Source: Bog-473 sp035552395
GTDB lineage: Bacteria > Actinomycetota > Acidimicrobiia > Acidimicrobiales > RAAP-2
DNA length: 20,683 nt
Direction: 5' to 3'
NCBI GenBank assembly: GCA_035552395.1
Contig: DASZLL010000056.1
Span: forward strand, 1 to 20,683
A program made the position numbers and the translations under genes. The notes beneath the pieces are model-generated. The model saw only the letters and a list, made by a program, of their open reading frames with translations, searched no databases and had not been told where the DNA came from. Positions 13,914 through 20,683 of the stretch are shown in pieces (the first letter of the stretch is position 1; every line of letters begins with the position of its first letter).

Positions 13914-14393
13914 ATGAGGACTCCGCAGCGGGAGGGCGCGGCGGCGCCCCGGTGGGCGCAGGTCACGTCGCTGGCGCTCTCGCTGGCGGCAGTCGCCGTC
14001 GCGTCGTACCTCACGGTGACGCACTACAGCGACCCGGCCGCCCTGGCGTGCCCGGACACGGGCGTCGTGAACTGCACGCTGGTCACGACGAGTTCGTGGT
14101 CCGTGATCCTCGGGGTGCCGGTCGCCGTGCTCGGGCTCGTGTGGTCGGTCGTGATGACCGGTCTCACCCTGCCGTGGTCCTGGCGCTCGGGGCGGGGCCG
14201 GCTCAACCGGGCCCGCGTCGCGATGGCGGGGCTGGGTGCCGCAATGGTGCTCTACCTGGTGTATGTCGAGCTCTTCCGGATCGGCGCCATCTGCCTGTGG
14301 TGCACCGCGGTCCACGTGCTCGCCGTCTGCCTGTTCGGGGTCGTCATGGCGGCGGGCGCGATGGGTCGTCGTGACGCTGCGGTGCTCACATGA
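13914..14393 (+). CDS. vitamin K epoxide reductase family (VKOR) quinone-dependent thiol oxidase
   Basis: The 159-residue membrane protein has the VKOR four-helix core. Catalytic features are present: the loop cysteines C46 and C54 (ACPDTGVVNC), the conserved SSWS serine next to them, ILGVPVAVLGL, and the quinone-facing pair C127-L-W-C130 (CLWC). Bacterial VKOR re-oxidises a thioredoxin-like partner and passes electrons to quinone, replacing DsbB in Actinobacteria. Here the partner is almost certainly the DUF929 protein, whose gene ends 1 base earlier. The length is that of a single-domain VKOR without a fused thioredoxin. A basic cytoplasmic loop (WRSGRGRLNRAR) separates helices. Confidence 0.92.
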   Translation: MRTPQREGAAAPRWAQVTSLALSLAAVAVASYLTVTHYSDPAALACPDTGVVNCTLVTTSSWSVILGVPVAVLGLVWSVVMTGLTLPWSWRSGRGRLNRARVAMAGLGAAMVLYLVYVELFRIGAICLWCTAVHVLAVCLFGVVMAAGAMGRRDAAVLT

Positions 14394-14525
14394 GCCCCCT
14401 GAAGACGGGCCCCATCCGTGGGGGATCGGCATCTTTGCATCTCGAGGGATCTGGGTACACCACTCGACAATGAGTGTGACTGGCCGAGCCGCAGCTCTCT
14501 GGGGTCGCGCGGCGTGGGGGAGGCA

Positions 14526-14942
14526 ATGATGAGGAAGCGGCGGCGGGACCTGGCCGGCGACGTGCTGGCCATGGAGTCCGAGGCGTACCTGAACGGCACA
14601 CTGGCCGAGTTCTGGGAGGAGCAGGGGACCGATGTGCCGGTCTGGACCTGGACGAACCTCTTGGCCCACGGCACCGGCGGCCAGATCGACGACTGCGTGC
14701 ATCGACCCGCCAAGCCCCGACGGACAGGACGCAGCTGGCGGATCGCTCGCTGCTACCTGGCCTACGAGGTGCTCGACCTGACCAGCGAGGACATGACGCT
14801 CGAGGAGCTGCAGTCGACGGTGCTCATTCCGCTCGAGCTCGAGCTCGCGGCGCACCCCGAGGTCGGTCACTGGACACCGCGTCGTTGGGTTGACGCGGTG
14901 GATGCGGCAATCCGCAACCAGCACTCCACGCTCGGCCCCTGA
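14526..14942 (+). CDS. hypothetical 138-residue protein
   Basis: No function is known. The product starts basic (MMRKRRRDLAGD) and continues with helix EAYLNGTLAEFWEEQG and the segment DVPVWTWTNLLAHGT, which I recall from other actinobacterial hypothetical proteins. Then come a basic patch (HRPAKPRRTGRSWRIAR) and helical segments ending VDAVDAAIRNQ. It has no signal peptide or membrane helix. ATG 14526 or the adjacent ATG 14529 is the start, behind GGGGGAGG. It lies 132 bases after VKOR and converges on the DUF885 gene. Confidence 0.72.
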   Translation: MMRKRRRDLAGDVLAMESEAYLNGTLAEFWEEQGTDVPVWTWTNLLAHGTGGQIDDCVHRPAKPRRTGRSWRIARCYLAYEVLDLTSEDMTLEELQSTVLIPLELELAAHPEVGHWTPRRWVDAVDAAIRNQHSTLGP

Positions 14943-14978
14943 GCGGTCCGTCGCTCGGCATCTCGGGGCGCGACAGAC

Positions 14979-16640
14979 CTAGGCAGTCGCGCTTCGTTCG
15001 ATCCAGCGCTCCACGGTCCGGGCTAGCGCAGGCAAGGGCAGGATCCCCACTCGCAGAACGAGGTCGTGGAACTGTTTGAGGTCGAAGCGCGCGCCGAGAC
15101 CTTCCGCGGCCCGGGCGCGGAGCCGGACGATCTCGCGGCGGCCCACCATGTAGGCCAACGCTTGGCCGGGGAACGAGATATAGCGGTCGACCTCTGACTC
15201 GACTTCGATGCGAGGCATGGGCGTATTGGCGCCCAGCCATTCGACGGCTTTCCGCCGGCTCCACCCGAGCGCGTGGATGCCGGTGTCGACGACTAGGCGG
15301 CTGGCGCGCCACGAGTCGGCGGCGAAGAGGCCCATCCGGGCGACGTCGTCGCTGTAGAGCCCCATCTCGTCGGCCAGCCGTTCGCTGTAGAGGCCCCACC
15401 CCTCGGCGCAGGCGGTGTCGTGCAGCACCCGCCGCGCCGACGACAGGTCGGTCGACTCCATCGCGATGGTGAGCTGGAAATGGTGGCCCGGCACCGCTTC
15501 GTGAAAGGCGATGTCCTCCGCGGCGTACCGATGACGCTCTTCGGGTTTGTACGTATTGAGGTAGTACGTCCCGTGCCGTGAGCCGTCGATCGCACCGGGC
15601 ATGTAATAGGCCGCTGCCATGCCGGCTTCCTCGGCCTCGGGCACGGGCTCGACCGTGCAGGGCTGGTCGGGAACCGTGGCGAACCAGCGCGGCGCCTCAC
15701 GTTCCGCCGCCGCCACGACGCGCCGCGCGTGTTCGAGCATTTCGTCCCGACTCGCGTAGCGCAGCTCAGGGTCGTTGCAGAGATGGTCGAAGATCTCGGT
15801 GGGCTCGCTCGTGTGCCAGAGCCGGGATCCCGTCTCGATGAGCTCCTCACGCACTTGGGCGACGATCTCGCGCCCCATCGCATGGAGCTCGTCGGGGGTG
15901 TAGTCAGTCGAGGTGTGCAGGCGTGCCATGGCCCGGTACATGGCGTCACCGTCGGGGAGGAAGCAGATGCCGGGATGGTCGTCGTCGCGGGCGGCGGGAA
16001 GAATGTCCGCCCTCAATCCGTCGCGGTAGGCGGCGAGCGCGGGACGGACGCCTTGATCGATCGCCTCGCCGGCGGCCCGTCGGAACCCATCGTCGGCTTG
16101 CTCGGTGCGGGCGACGCCGCCGAGACCGGGGTCGGCGATCAGGAGGTCGAGCTGGGCGACGGCCGACTCGACGAGGCGCGCCACCGCGGTGCGGCCGGCG
16201 CTCGTTCCTTGTCGATGGCGCTCGCCGGCGGTGGCGAGCAGTTCGGGCAACGCACGCAACCGAGCGAGGTAGCCCTGCCGGCGCTCCTCCGTGTCGAGTT
16301 GGAGCTTGGGCAGCGTGGTAAGCACGCCGGGCACGGGGGCGACGAAGGTGTCGCAGATGGTGAACTCGGTCAGGGGAACCTCGGCGGCACCGGCCATGCC
16401 CCGGGCCATGACGCGTGCGAAGTCGAGGGTCTGATGCTCGGGTTCGTTCAGCCCAACGTCGGGAAGGTCTTCGGCCCGTTGGGCGATCGAGGTGAGATCG
16501 GCGTCCACGCGCTGCTCCGACTCGGCGCTCAGATCAGGAAGTCGGTCGTCGTAACCGGGAAAGCCGTAGAGCGAACCGGCCAGCGGATCGGCGTCGAGGA
16601 CGGTCTTGAGCAGCTCGGAAGCGAGGTCATCCGCAGACAT
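14979..16640 (-). CDS. DUF885 family zinc-metallopeptidase-like protein
   Basis: The 553-residue protein fits the DUF885 family. Its core motif is FHEAVPGHHFQL, with H380, E381 and H386 in a HExxxGH form. The downstream CAEGWGLYSERLADEMG (E413) can supply the third metal ligand. ISFPGQALAYMVGRREI is a family-typical closing block. The form is that of M32/M3-like metallopeptidases, and a peptidase or carboxypeptidase activity is presumed; the substrate is unknown. There is no signal peptide, so it is cytosolic. Full family length is present (about 550-600). ATG 16640 is the start, divergent from the PRC-barrel gene 47 bases away. Confidence 0.9.
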   Translation of the reverse strand: MSADDLASELLKTVLDADPLAGSLYGFPGYDDRLPDLSAESEQRVDADLTSIAQRAEDLPDVGLNEPEHQTLDFARVMARGMAGAAEVPLTEFTICDTFVAPVPGVLTTLPKLQLDTEERRQGYLARLRALPELLATAGERHRQGTSAGRTAVARLVESAVAQLDLLIADPGLGGVARTEQADDGFRRAAGEAIDQGVRPALAAYRDGLRADILPAARDDDHPGICFLPDGDAMYRAMARLHTSTDYTPDELHAMGREIVAQVREELIETGSRLWHTSEPTEIFDHLCNDPELRYASRDEMLEHARRVVAAAEREAPRWFATVPDQPCTVEPVPEAEEAGMAAAYYMPGAIDGSRHGTYYLNTYKPEERHRYAAEDIAFHEAVPGHHFQLTIAMESTDLSSARRVLHDTACAEGWGLYSERLADEMGLYSDDVARMGLFAADSWRASRLVVDTGIHALGWSRRKAVEWLGANTPMPRIEVESEVDRYISFPGQALAYMVGRREIVRLRARAAEGLGARFDLKQFHDLVLRVGILPLPALARTVERWIERSATA

Positions 16641-16687
16641 GACGGGAGGCTATCGGGCTACCGTTTGCGTTTGACGAGGAGGCGCAC

Positions 16688-17047
16688 GTGTCCGACGGCA
16701 AACCCATCTCCTACATGGCCCTCGAGCCCGGTACCGCGGTCGTGACGGCTTCGGGGACGGAGTTCGGGACGGTCGAGCACGTCCTCCAGGTACCGGAGCT
16801 CGACCTCTTTGACGGCCTGGCGATCAAGACGCATCACCACGGCCTCCGTTTCGTCGACCGGGACCAGATCACGGACATCACCACGACGGCGGTTCACAGC
16901 ATCATTTCCGACGATGAGGTCGACTCGCTGCCAGCCCCGAAAGGATCCCTTGTGCTGCACCCGGACACGGCGCACGACGAGGGCCCGTCACTGACGGCCC
17001 GCTGGGGCCGGCTGTTCGGCCGTGAGCACTGGAAGGAACTCGAGTAG
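16688..17047 (+). CDS. PRC-barrel domain protein
   Basis: The 119-residue protein begins with a small beta barrel: YMALEPGTAVVTASGTEFGT, then VEHVLQVPELDLFDGLAIKT and LRFVDRDQITDITTTAVH. This is the PRC-barrel pattern, found in RNA-processing, photosynthetic and stress-related proteins. The C-terminal part is polar and unrecognised (GRLFGREHWKELE). Start is GTG 16688 behind GAGGAGG; no ATG suits. The ferredoxin gene starts 10 bases after its TAG, so the two are probably co-transcribed. The specific role is unknown. Confidence 0.75.
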   Translation: MSDGKPISYMALEPGTAVVTASGTEFGTVEHVLQVPELDLFDGLAIKTHHHGLRFVDRDQITDITTTAVHSIISDDEVDSLPAPKGSLVLHPDTAHDEGPSLTARWGRLFGREHWKELE

Positions 17048-17057
17048 AGGTGTGCAC

Positions 17058-17318
17058 ATGACGACTCGTCCGGTTATCGATCATGGGCGCTGCGAAGCCA
17101 AGCGCGATTGCGTTCGGGAGTGTCCTTACGACGTTTTCGAGGTGCGTCGAATGGACCCCGACGACTTCACCGCCCTGGGCATGCTCGGCAAGCTCCGCAG
17201 CACGGCGCATCGGCGTATGACCGCCTACGTCGTGCGGGCCGATGACTGCCACGAATGTGGCAAATGTGTCACTGGCTGCCCAGAAGGAGCGATCGAACTG
17301 GTGGAAGTTCGCTCCTGA
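17058..17318 (+). CDS. 7-cysteine ferredoxin, probable [3Fe-4S][4Fe-4S] type
   Basis: The 86-residue protein has two cysteine motifs. Motif 1 is C12-x5-C18-x3-C22-P, with one cysteine missing compared with the usual C-x2-C-x2-C-x3-CP. Motif 2, CHECGKCVTGCPEGAI, is complete at C64, C67, C70 and C74. Reading the normal pairing, the site using motif 1 has only three cysteines and is probably a [3Fe-4S] cluster, and the other a [4Fe-4S] cluster. A 40-residue insert with basic residues separates the motifs. It is a small soluble electron carrier; the partner is not encoded in view. ATG 17058 has AGAGGTG upstream. Confidence 0.83.
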   Translation: MTTRPVIDHGRCEAKRDCVRECPYDVFEVRRMDPDDFTALGMLGKLRSTAHRRMTAYVVRADDCHECGKCVTGCPEGAIELVEVRS

Positions 17319-17488
17319 GGGCCCACGGAGTCTCCACCGACTGGGGTTTCGCCGCCGAAATGAAAGACCGCGTCGTCGGCGAGATCCTTCAGCGCAGCGG
17401 TGAGATCGCCGAAAGCGAACGCAGTGTACGCAGCCCGGACCTTCTGAACGTTTGGGTGTTCGGCCGTGATGTCCTTCTCTTTAATTGC
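17319..17488 (-). pseudogene. truncated SnoaL/NTF2-like gene remnant
   Basis: On the minus strand a frame reads AIKEKDITAEHPNVQKVRAA, then YTAFAFGDLTAALKDLADDA and VFHFGGETPVGGDSVGPQE. This is the well-known opening of a SnoaL-like protein (HPN.x.VRAAY.AFA.GDL..L...LADD..FH..G..P..GD). It has no usable start codon in that frame, and family likeness ends at the ferredoxin stop codon, where the opposite-strand gene begins. About 57 of an expected 120-140 residues remain, so this looks like a broken gene cut by a past rearrangement. Confidence 0.65.
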
Positions 17489-17550
17489 CTCATTGCCACC
17501 CTTGTACGCCGACCGGCCGGGCGAAGGGGAGAGCAGCGGATTGAGGGGAT

Positions 17551-18543
17551 TCAGGCCACGCGATTGGGCGGAAACCTGTAGCTGCTGCCTACCGCACAGG
17601 GGACGACGACATCCTCTCCGAACTCTTGCAAGAGCGCGTTGACGGCCCGGAAGCCACTGCAGTGTCCGGGCACGATTTGGGCCAGTCCGAAGGTCTTCAA
17701 GTGCTCGACGGTCTCGGGAATGATCGCTTCGAGGGAACCGACCAAATGGAATCCGCCGAAGGCGCCATACATTGGCAATTCGGGGAAGCGCTGTTGCGCG
17801 TGGCGCAGCACGTTCACGATCCCGGCGTGCGAACACGCGCTGAAGATGAGCAGTCCCGCGTCCCTCAGGTTGACCGCCAGGTAGCGCTCGTCCATGAGGA
17901 ACGGATCGGGTTGCCACTCGTCTTGCGCGCTCGGTCGGGCCAGATGATCCAAGCGGCCCTTCTCAAAGCTGGTTTCGCGCGGGATCTCACCGCTGTAGTA
18001 GAAGAAGCCATCGAGGAGGAAGCGTTCGTCGCCATCGTTCACAACGTCCGCGCCGTGCGCCGTCAGCTCCGCAACGGACGGAACCGGCTGGAACGGCATG
18101 ATGCGTCCGTCACTCAGGCGGGCGGCCCGCTCAACGAACATGCCGGGATTCACGTGGCAGGGCACCGTGCGATCGTTCCGGGTCGCTTGGTCGAGCACAG
18201 AGATCAGCGCGCCCGTGTGATCCCAGTGCCCGTGGCTGATAGCGATCTCTTCCACGTCGTCGAGTGGTTCTCCTAGGTTCCGGCTGTTTCGGAGCAGCAT
18301 GACGCCCTCGACTCCAGCGTCGAAGAGGAGCTTGTGCTGCTGGTCGTTTACCGCAGCCGTGAGCATCAGGGACAGCCCTAGCTGTGCGCAGCACAGCGTG
18401 GCGCCCGAAATCTCGTGCGCGCCCGCCCGAGCGATGTTGTTGAATTCGGGCGTGACGTGAGCCGGTTTGGATGAGTAACTGTCCGTCAGGTTGTCAGTGA
18501 GGACGACGACCTTCAGCCACTCCAGGGCTCGAGGCATTGTCAT
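17551..18543 (-). CDS. metallo-beta-lactamase-fold hydrolase, dihydropterin-phosphate-synthase-like
   Basis: The 330-residue protein has the metal motif SHGHWDHTG (H104, H106, D108, H109), a later CSHAG (H239), GGFHL (H266) and VPGHCSGFRA (H294). The opening VVVLTDNLTD and the closing GHCSG-FG-V-VGS block resemble the group annotated as 7,8-dihydropterin-6-yl-methyl-4-(ribofuranosyl)aminobenzene 5'-phosphate synthase. Family assignment is good, and substrate is uncertain. ATG 18543 is chosen (GAGGA upstream); ATG 18537 and ATG 18591 are alternatives. A small upstream frame overlaps its start by ATGA. It is divergent from the TetR gene. Confidence 0.85.
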   Translation of the reverse strand: MTMPRALEWLKVVVLTDNLTDSYSSKPAHVTPEFNNIARAGAHEISGATLCCAQLGLSLMLTAAVNDQQHKLLFDAGVEGVMLLRNSRNLGEPLDDVEEIAISHGHWDHTGALISVLDQATRNDRTVPCHVNPGMFVERAARLSDGRIMPFQPVPSVAELTAHGADVVNDGDERFLLDGFFYYSGEIPRETSFEKGRLDHLARPSAQDEWQPDPFLMDERYLAVNLRDAGLLIFSACSHAGIVNVLRHAQQRFPELPMYGAFGGFHLVGSLEAIIPETVEHLKTFGLAQIVPGHCSGFRAVNALLQEFGEDVVVPCAVGSSYRFPPNRVA

Positions 18544-18743
18544 TCGAACTGAGTCCTCGAGCCCGCGATGGGGTCGGTCAGCGTCTGCCATCCCGTCGCG
18601 ACATCGGTCATCACGACCCAGTTTGCCAACAATGCCTTGTGCCCGCGGTCCTCACGGCCCACGTGACTGCCCGCTGGCTCGTCCTCACCGTCGTGTGTAA
18701 CGGTGGAGAGGTCGGCCGGTGCGTCAACTGCTCGCGAAGGCAC
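18540..18743 (-). CDS. possible small upstream gene, coupled to the hydrolase
   Basis: A 67-residue frame begins with GTG 18743 or a later start, such as the ATG within the segment WVVMTDVATG. Its TGA overlaps the hydrolase ATG (ATGA, 18543-18540). The tail HKALLANWVVMTDVATGWQT looks protein-like, but the first half is polar and featureless. No family is recognised. Real small gene or chance frame cannot be decided. Confidence 0.25.
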   Translation of the reverse strand: MPSRAVDAPADLSTVTHDGEDEPAGSHVGREDRGHKALLANWVVMTDVATGWQTLTDPIAGSRTQFE

Positions 18744-18756
18744 GGCAAGGAGCCCA

Positions 18757-19374
18757 ATGTCCCAACAACGTCATCCCGGCGTCGAGTTTGACGCGGTGCT
18801 GGATGCGGCCGCGTCGTGTTACCTGCGCTTTGGGGTGGCGAAGACGACGGCGACGGACATCGCTCAGGTGGTGGGAATCTCTCGCGCCACCCTCTACCGC
18901 CGCTTTGGCAGCCATGAAGCCATCTTCCTGGCCGTGCTCACTCGAGAATCCGAGGCCATGGCGGTCGATGCGGAAGCCCATCTCGCCCAAATCGACGATC
19001 CGCGGGAACGCATTCTCGAAGGCATGCTCTACAGCATCGAGGAGATCGGAAGGCGACCCGTCCACGCCGCCGTCTTCGGTGGTGACTCCGTGGCCTGGGC
19101 CGCCACACAAGCGATTCAAGGAGAGGCACTCCGACGGATCGGCGAAGCCGGAGTACGACCGCTGCTGGAGTCTTCGCTGGCCGACGGATCGATTTCCGAG
19201 CAAGAGATGATGGACCTGGTCGACTGGATTCTGCGGATCCTCATCTCCTTCGCCGCCGTACCGGGGAACGGCGGCCGGAAGCCTGAAGACATTCGTCGGC
19301 AACTCGAAGCCTGGTTTGTCCCCGCCTTCGAAGCGCGGCTCGGTGGAACGAATATGGGAGTTGTGAGACACTGA
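18757..19374 (+). CDS. TetR-family transcriptional regulator
   Basis: A 205-residue protein with a TetR helix-turn-helix near 28-52 (KTTATDIAQVVGISRATLYR, followed by RFGSHEAIFLAVL). An all-helical ligand-binding domain with no obvious specificity follows (MLYSIEEIGRRPVHAAVF; MMDLVDWILRILISFAAVP). ATG 18757 is preceded by AAGGAG. An upstream ATG at 18703 would add 18 residues without likeness to the family. It probably represses the operon it heads: the oxidoreductase starts 36 bases after its stop. The operator is not identified; a search of 18592-18756 by eye gave no clear palindrome. Confidence 0.92.
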   Translation: MSQQRHPGVEFDAVLDAAASCYLRFGVAKTTATDIAQVVGISRATLYRRFGSHEAIFLAVLTRESEAMAVDAEAHLAQIDDPRERILEGMLYSIEEIGRRPVHAAVFGGDSVAWAATQAIQGEALRRIGEAGVRPLLESSLADGSISEQEMMDLVDWILRILISFAAVPGNGGRKPEDIRRQLEAWFVPAFEARLGGTNMGVVRH

Positions 19375-19410
19375 ACTAGGTTCGTCTCGCGTATCACCGG
19401 GGGGTGGCAC

Positions 19411-20445
19411 ATGAAGGCCTTGCAGGTGACCAGCCATGGCAGCCCGGGTGAGGTCCTGGCCGTGCGCACGGTTGCGCGTCCCGAGCCCGGGCCGGGGGAA
19501 GTTCGGATTGCGGTCGCCGCCGCCTCGCTCAACTTCAACGACATCGATCGATGCCGCGGCAAGCTCGTCTCAGTTCCGACGCCCCCGCCTTTCACGCTGG
19601 GTATGGACGTGTGCGGCGTCGTCGATGCCGTGGGCGAGGGGGCGGAGGGATGGCTCGGCAAGCGGGTCGTGGCCATTACGAAGACAGCCCTCGGTGGGAT
19701 CGCGGAATTCGCCATTGCCCCCTCGATCTCTGTTTTCGACGCGCCGCCAGAACTCGATGACGCCGAAGCTACCGCCTTCGTGTTGTCCTTTCAGGCCTCA
19801 CATCTGGCGCTGTTCCGCCGGGGGCGGTTGCAGGCGGGCGAGACGTTGGTCATCCATTCGGCCGCCAGCGGATTGGGTACGGCGGGCATCCAGTTGGGCA
19901 AGGCGGTCGGCGCCAAAGTCGTCGCAATAGCCGGTGGGACGGAGAAGGGTGCTCTCTGCACATCGCTCGGCGCTGATCTGGTGATCGACCATCTCAAAGA
20001 GGATTTCGTCGAGTCCGTGTTGACGGCGACCTCCGATCAGGGTGCAGACGTCATCTACGACCTGACCGGAGGAGACGTCGCCGAACGCTCTTGGCGTTGC
20101 ACGGCTCATGGCGGTCGCTACCTCGCGGTGGGTTTCGCTGACGACGACGAGAACGGCATGACCGGCCGGCCGCTGCGCATGGCCTGCCTGGGCAATATCG
20201 ACATCGTGTGCGTGATGTTGGGTTGGGCCGATTCGGTGGACCCGGGTATGCGGAGGTTCGGGTTCAACCCCTTCGGACGGGACGTCGCCGATGAGGTCCA
20301 TGCCGACCTCCTGGCCATGGTCGCCAAGGGGATGATCCGACCGTTCATCGGGCGGCGCGTGACGATGGAAGAAGCGGGGCGCGCCCTCGATGACCACGAG
20401 GCCCGGCGCTCCGTGGGTCGCACCGTCGTGGAGATCTCACCCTGA
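19411..20445 (+). CDS. zinc-free MDR oxidoreductase, quinone-oxidoreductase-like
   Basis: A 344-residue medium-chain reductase. It has the N-terminal GroES-like part (PGPGEVRIAVAAASLNFNDI; GMDVCGVVDAVGEG) and a cofactor site VIHSAASGLGTAGIQLGKAV (147-166) with AASGLG. Then GADLVIDH and ADVIYDLTGGDVAERSW follow. The zinc ligands of alcohol dehydrogenases are absent, as in NADPH:quinone oxidoreductases and enoyl reductases. The substrate is unknown. ATG 19411 is preceded by GGGGGGTGG. The TGA overlaps the next ATG (TGATG at 20443-20447), so the operon continues. It is likely controlled by the TetR protein upstream. Confidence 0.88.
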   Translation: MKALQVTSHGSPGEVLAVRTVARPEPGPGEVRIAVAAASLNFNDIDRCRGKLVSVPTPPPFTLGMDVCGVVDAVGEGAEGWLGKRVVAITKTALGGIAEFAIAPSISVFDAPPELDDAEATAFVLSFQASHLALFRRGRLQAGETLVIHSAASGLGTAGIQLGKAVGAKVVAIAGGTEKGALCTSLGADLVIDHLKEDFVESVLTATSDQGADVIYDLTGGDVAERSWRCTAHGGRYLAVGFADDDENGMTGRPLRMACLGNIDIVCVMLGWADSVDPGMRRFGFNPFGRDVADEVHADLLAMVAKGMIRPFIGRRVTMEEAGRALDDHEARRSVGRTVVEISP

Positions 20446-20683
20446 TGGATCGGGGGTATACGTGGCGTGACTCAGAGTTGCAGAGCAAGCCCCTGCGCGC
20501 GCTGAACAAGGTCGGCGCACAGCTCTCTCGCCTTGGCGTCACCCGACCCTCCCTGACGCCTTCGTCAATCGTTGCCGCAGCGGTCAAGACGGCCGGGTCC
20601 GCTGAGCCCGGAAGCGAGTCCTACCGTGAGCCGTTGGAGGTGTTCCTCCGGGCGTGCGAGGACGAAGCCGAATTGACCACCTT
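20445..20683 (+). CDS. 5' part of a sulfotransferase-family protein
   Basis: Only 79 codons are inside the window. The N-terminal portion (LTPSSIVAAAVKTAGSA, then SYREPLEVFLRACEDEAELT) matches the leader of actinobacterial sulfotransferases, which carry D..SFREPL..LL...E.EA.L before the catalytic part. The PAPS-binding loop lies beyond the edge, so activity cannot be confirmed. The ATG overlaps the preceding TGA, so it shares an operon with the oxidoreductase. Confidence 0.65.
   Translation, partial: MDRGYTWRDSELQSKPLRALNKVGAQLSRLGVTRPSLTPSSIVAAAVKTAGSAEPGSESYREPLEVFLRACEDEAELTT

Noticed and set aside
15729..16745. Plus-strand frame of 338 codons over the DUF885 gene.
   Set aside because: Antisense to a gene with a clear HExxxGH site; the frame ends inside the PRC-barrel gene without motif.
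17255..17581. Plus-strand frame of 108 codons after the ferredoxin.
   Set aside because: It starts inside the ferredoxin and covers the minus-strand SnoaL remnant; no motif or ribosome-binding site.

Overview
The window is high-GC DNA with tightly packed bacterial genes, many overlapping by ATGA or TAATG/TGATG. The gene content points to an actinobacterium: a deazaflavin (F420)-dependent reductase of the Ddn type, an HU protein with a long Lys/Ala/Pro tail like mycobacterial HupB, a DUF929 thioredoxin-like protein paired with VKOR, a DUF5522 protein and the start of a sulfotransferase. Acidimicrobiia or mycobacteria-like relatives are plausible, but the sequence alone does not settle the order. 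No rRNA, tRNA, CRISPR array, transposase, integrase or phage gene was recognised. No gene-free stretch exceeds 300 bases.

Left part (1-4341): the start of a minus-strand gene with a signal-peptide-like N-terminus, then a plus-strand F420-dependent reductase. Next comes the most unusual unit, a five-gene operon (812-4320). It has an unrecognised 156-residue protein, three consecutive two-domain proteins of the YbjQ / 'heavy-metal-binding' (UPF0145) type, and a SnoaL/NTF2-like protein. The first four junctions are start/stop overlaps. The three YbjQ-like proteins carry six copies of one domain, some intact and some degenerate.

Middle left (4342-8462): a minus-strand series with a ferritin-like diiron protein with all six iron ligands, a zinc alcohol dehydrogenase, a small Cys-rich DUF5522 protein, the HU nucleoid protein, a VOC/glyoxalase-fold protein and a 59-residue membrane protein.

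Middle right (8566-14942): a plus-strand membrane and secreted-protein block. It contains a multi-pass membrane protein and a long membrane protein cut in two by one in-frame TAG. These are followed by a 58-residue membrane protein, a small secreted/anchored protein with two cysteines, a DUF929 thioredoxin-fold protein (CPYC) immediately followed by VKOR, and a hypothetical protein. DUF929 plus VKOR look like an oxidative protein-folding pair acting outside the membrane.

Right part (14979-20683): a DUF885 metallopeptidase-like gene is divergent from a PRC-barrel protein and a 7-cysteine ferredoxin. Then come a truncated SnoaL-like gene remnant, a minus-strand metallo-beta-lactamase-fold hydrolase of the dihydropterin-phosphate-synthase-like type, and an apparent TetR / zinc-free quinone-oxidoreductase-like / sulfotransferase operon that runs off the end.

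The best candidate for something undescribed is the triple YbjQ operon with its two companions. The internal-stop membrane protein and the SnoaL remnant are the clearest signs of local gene decay.
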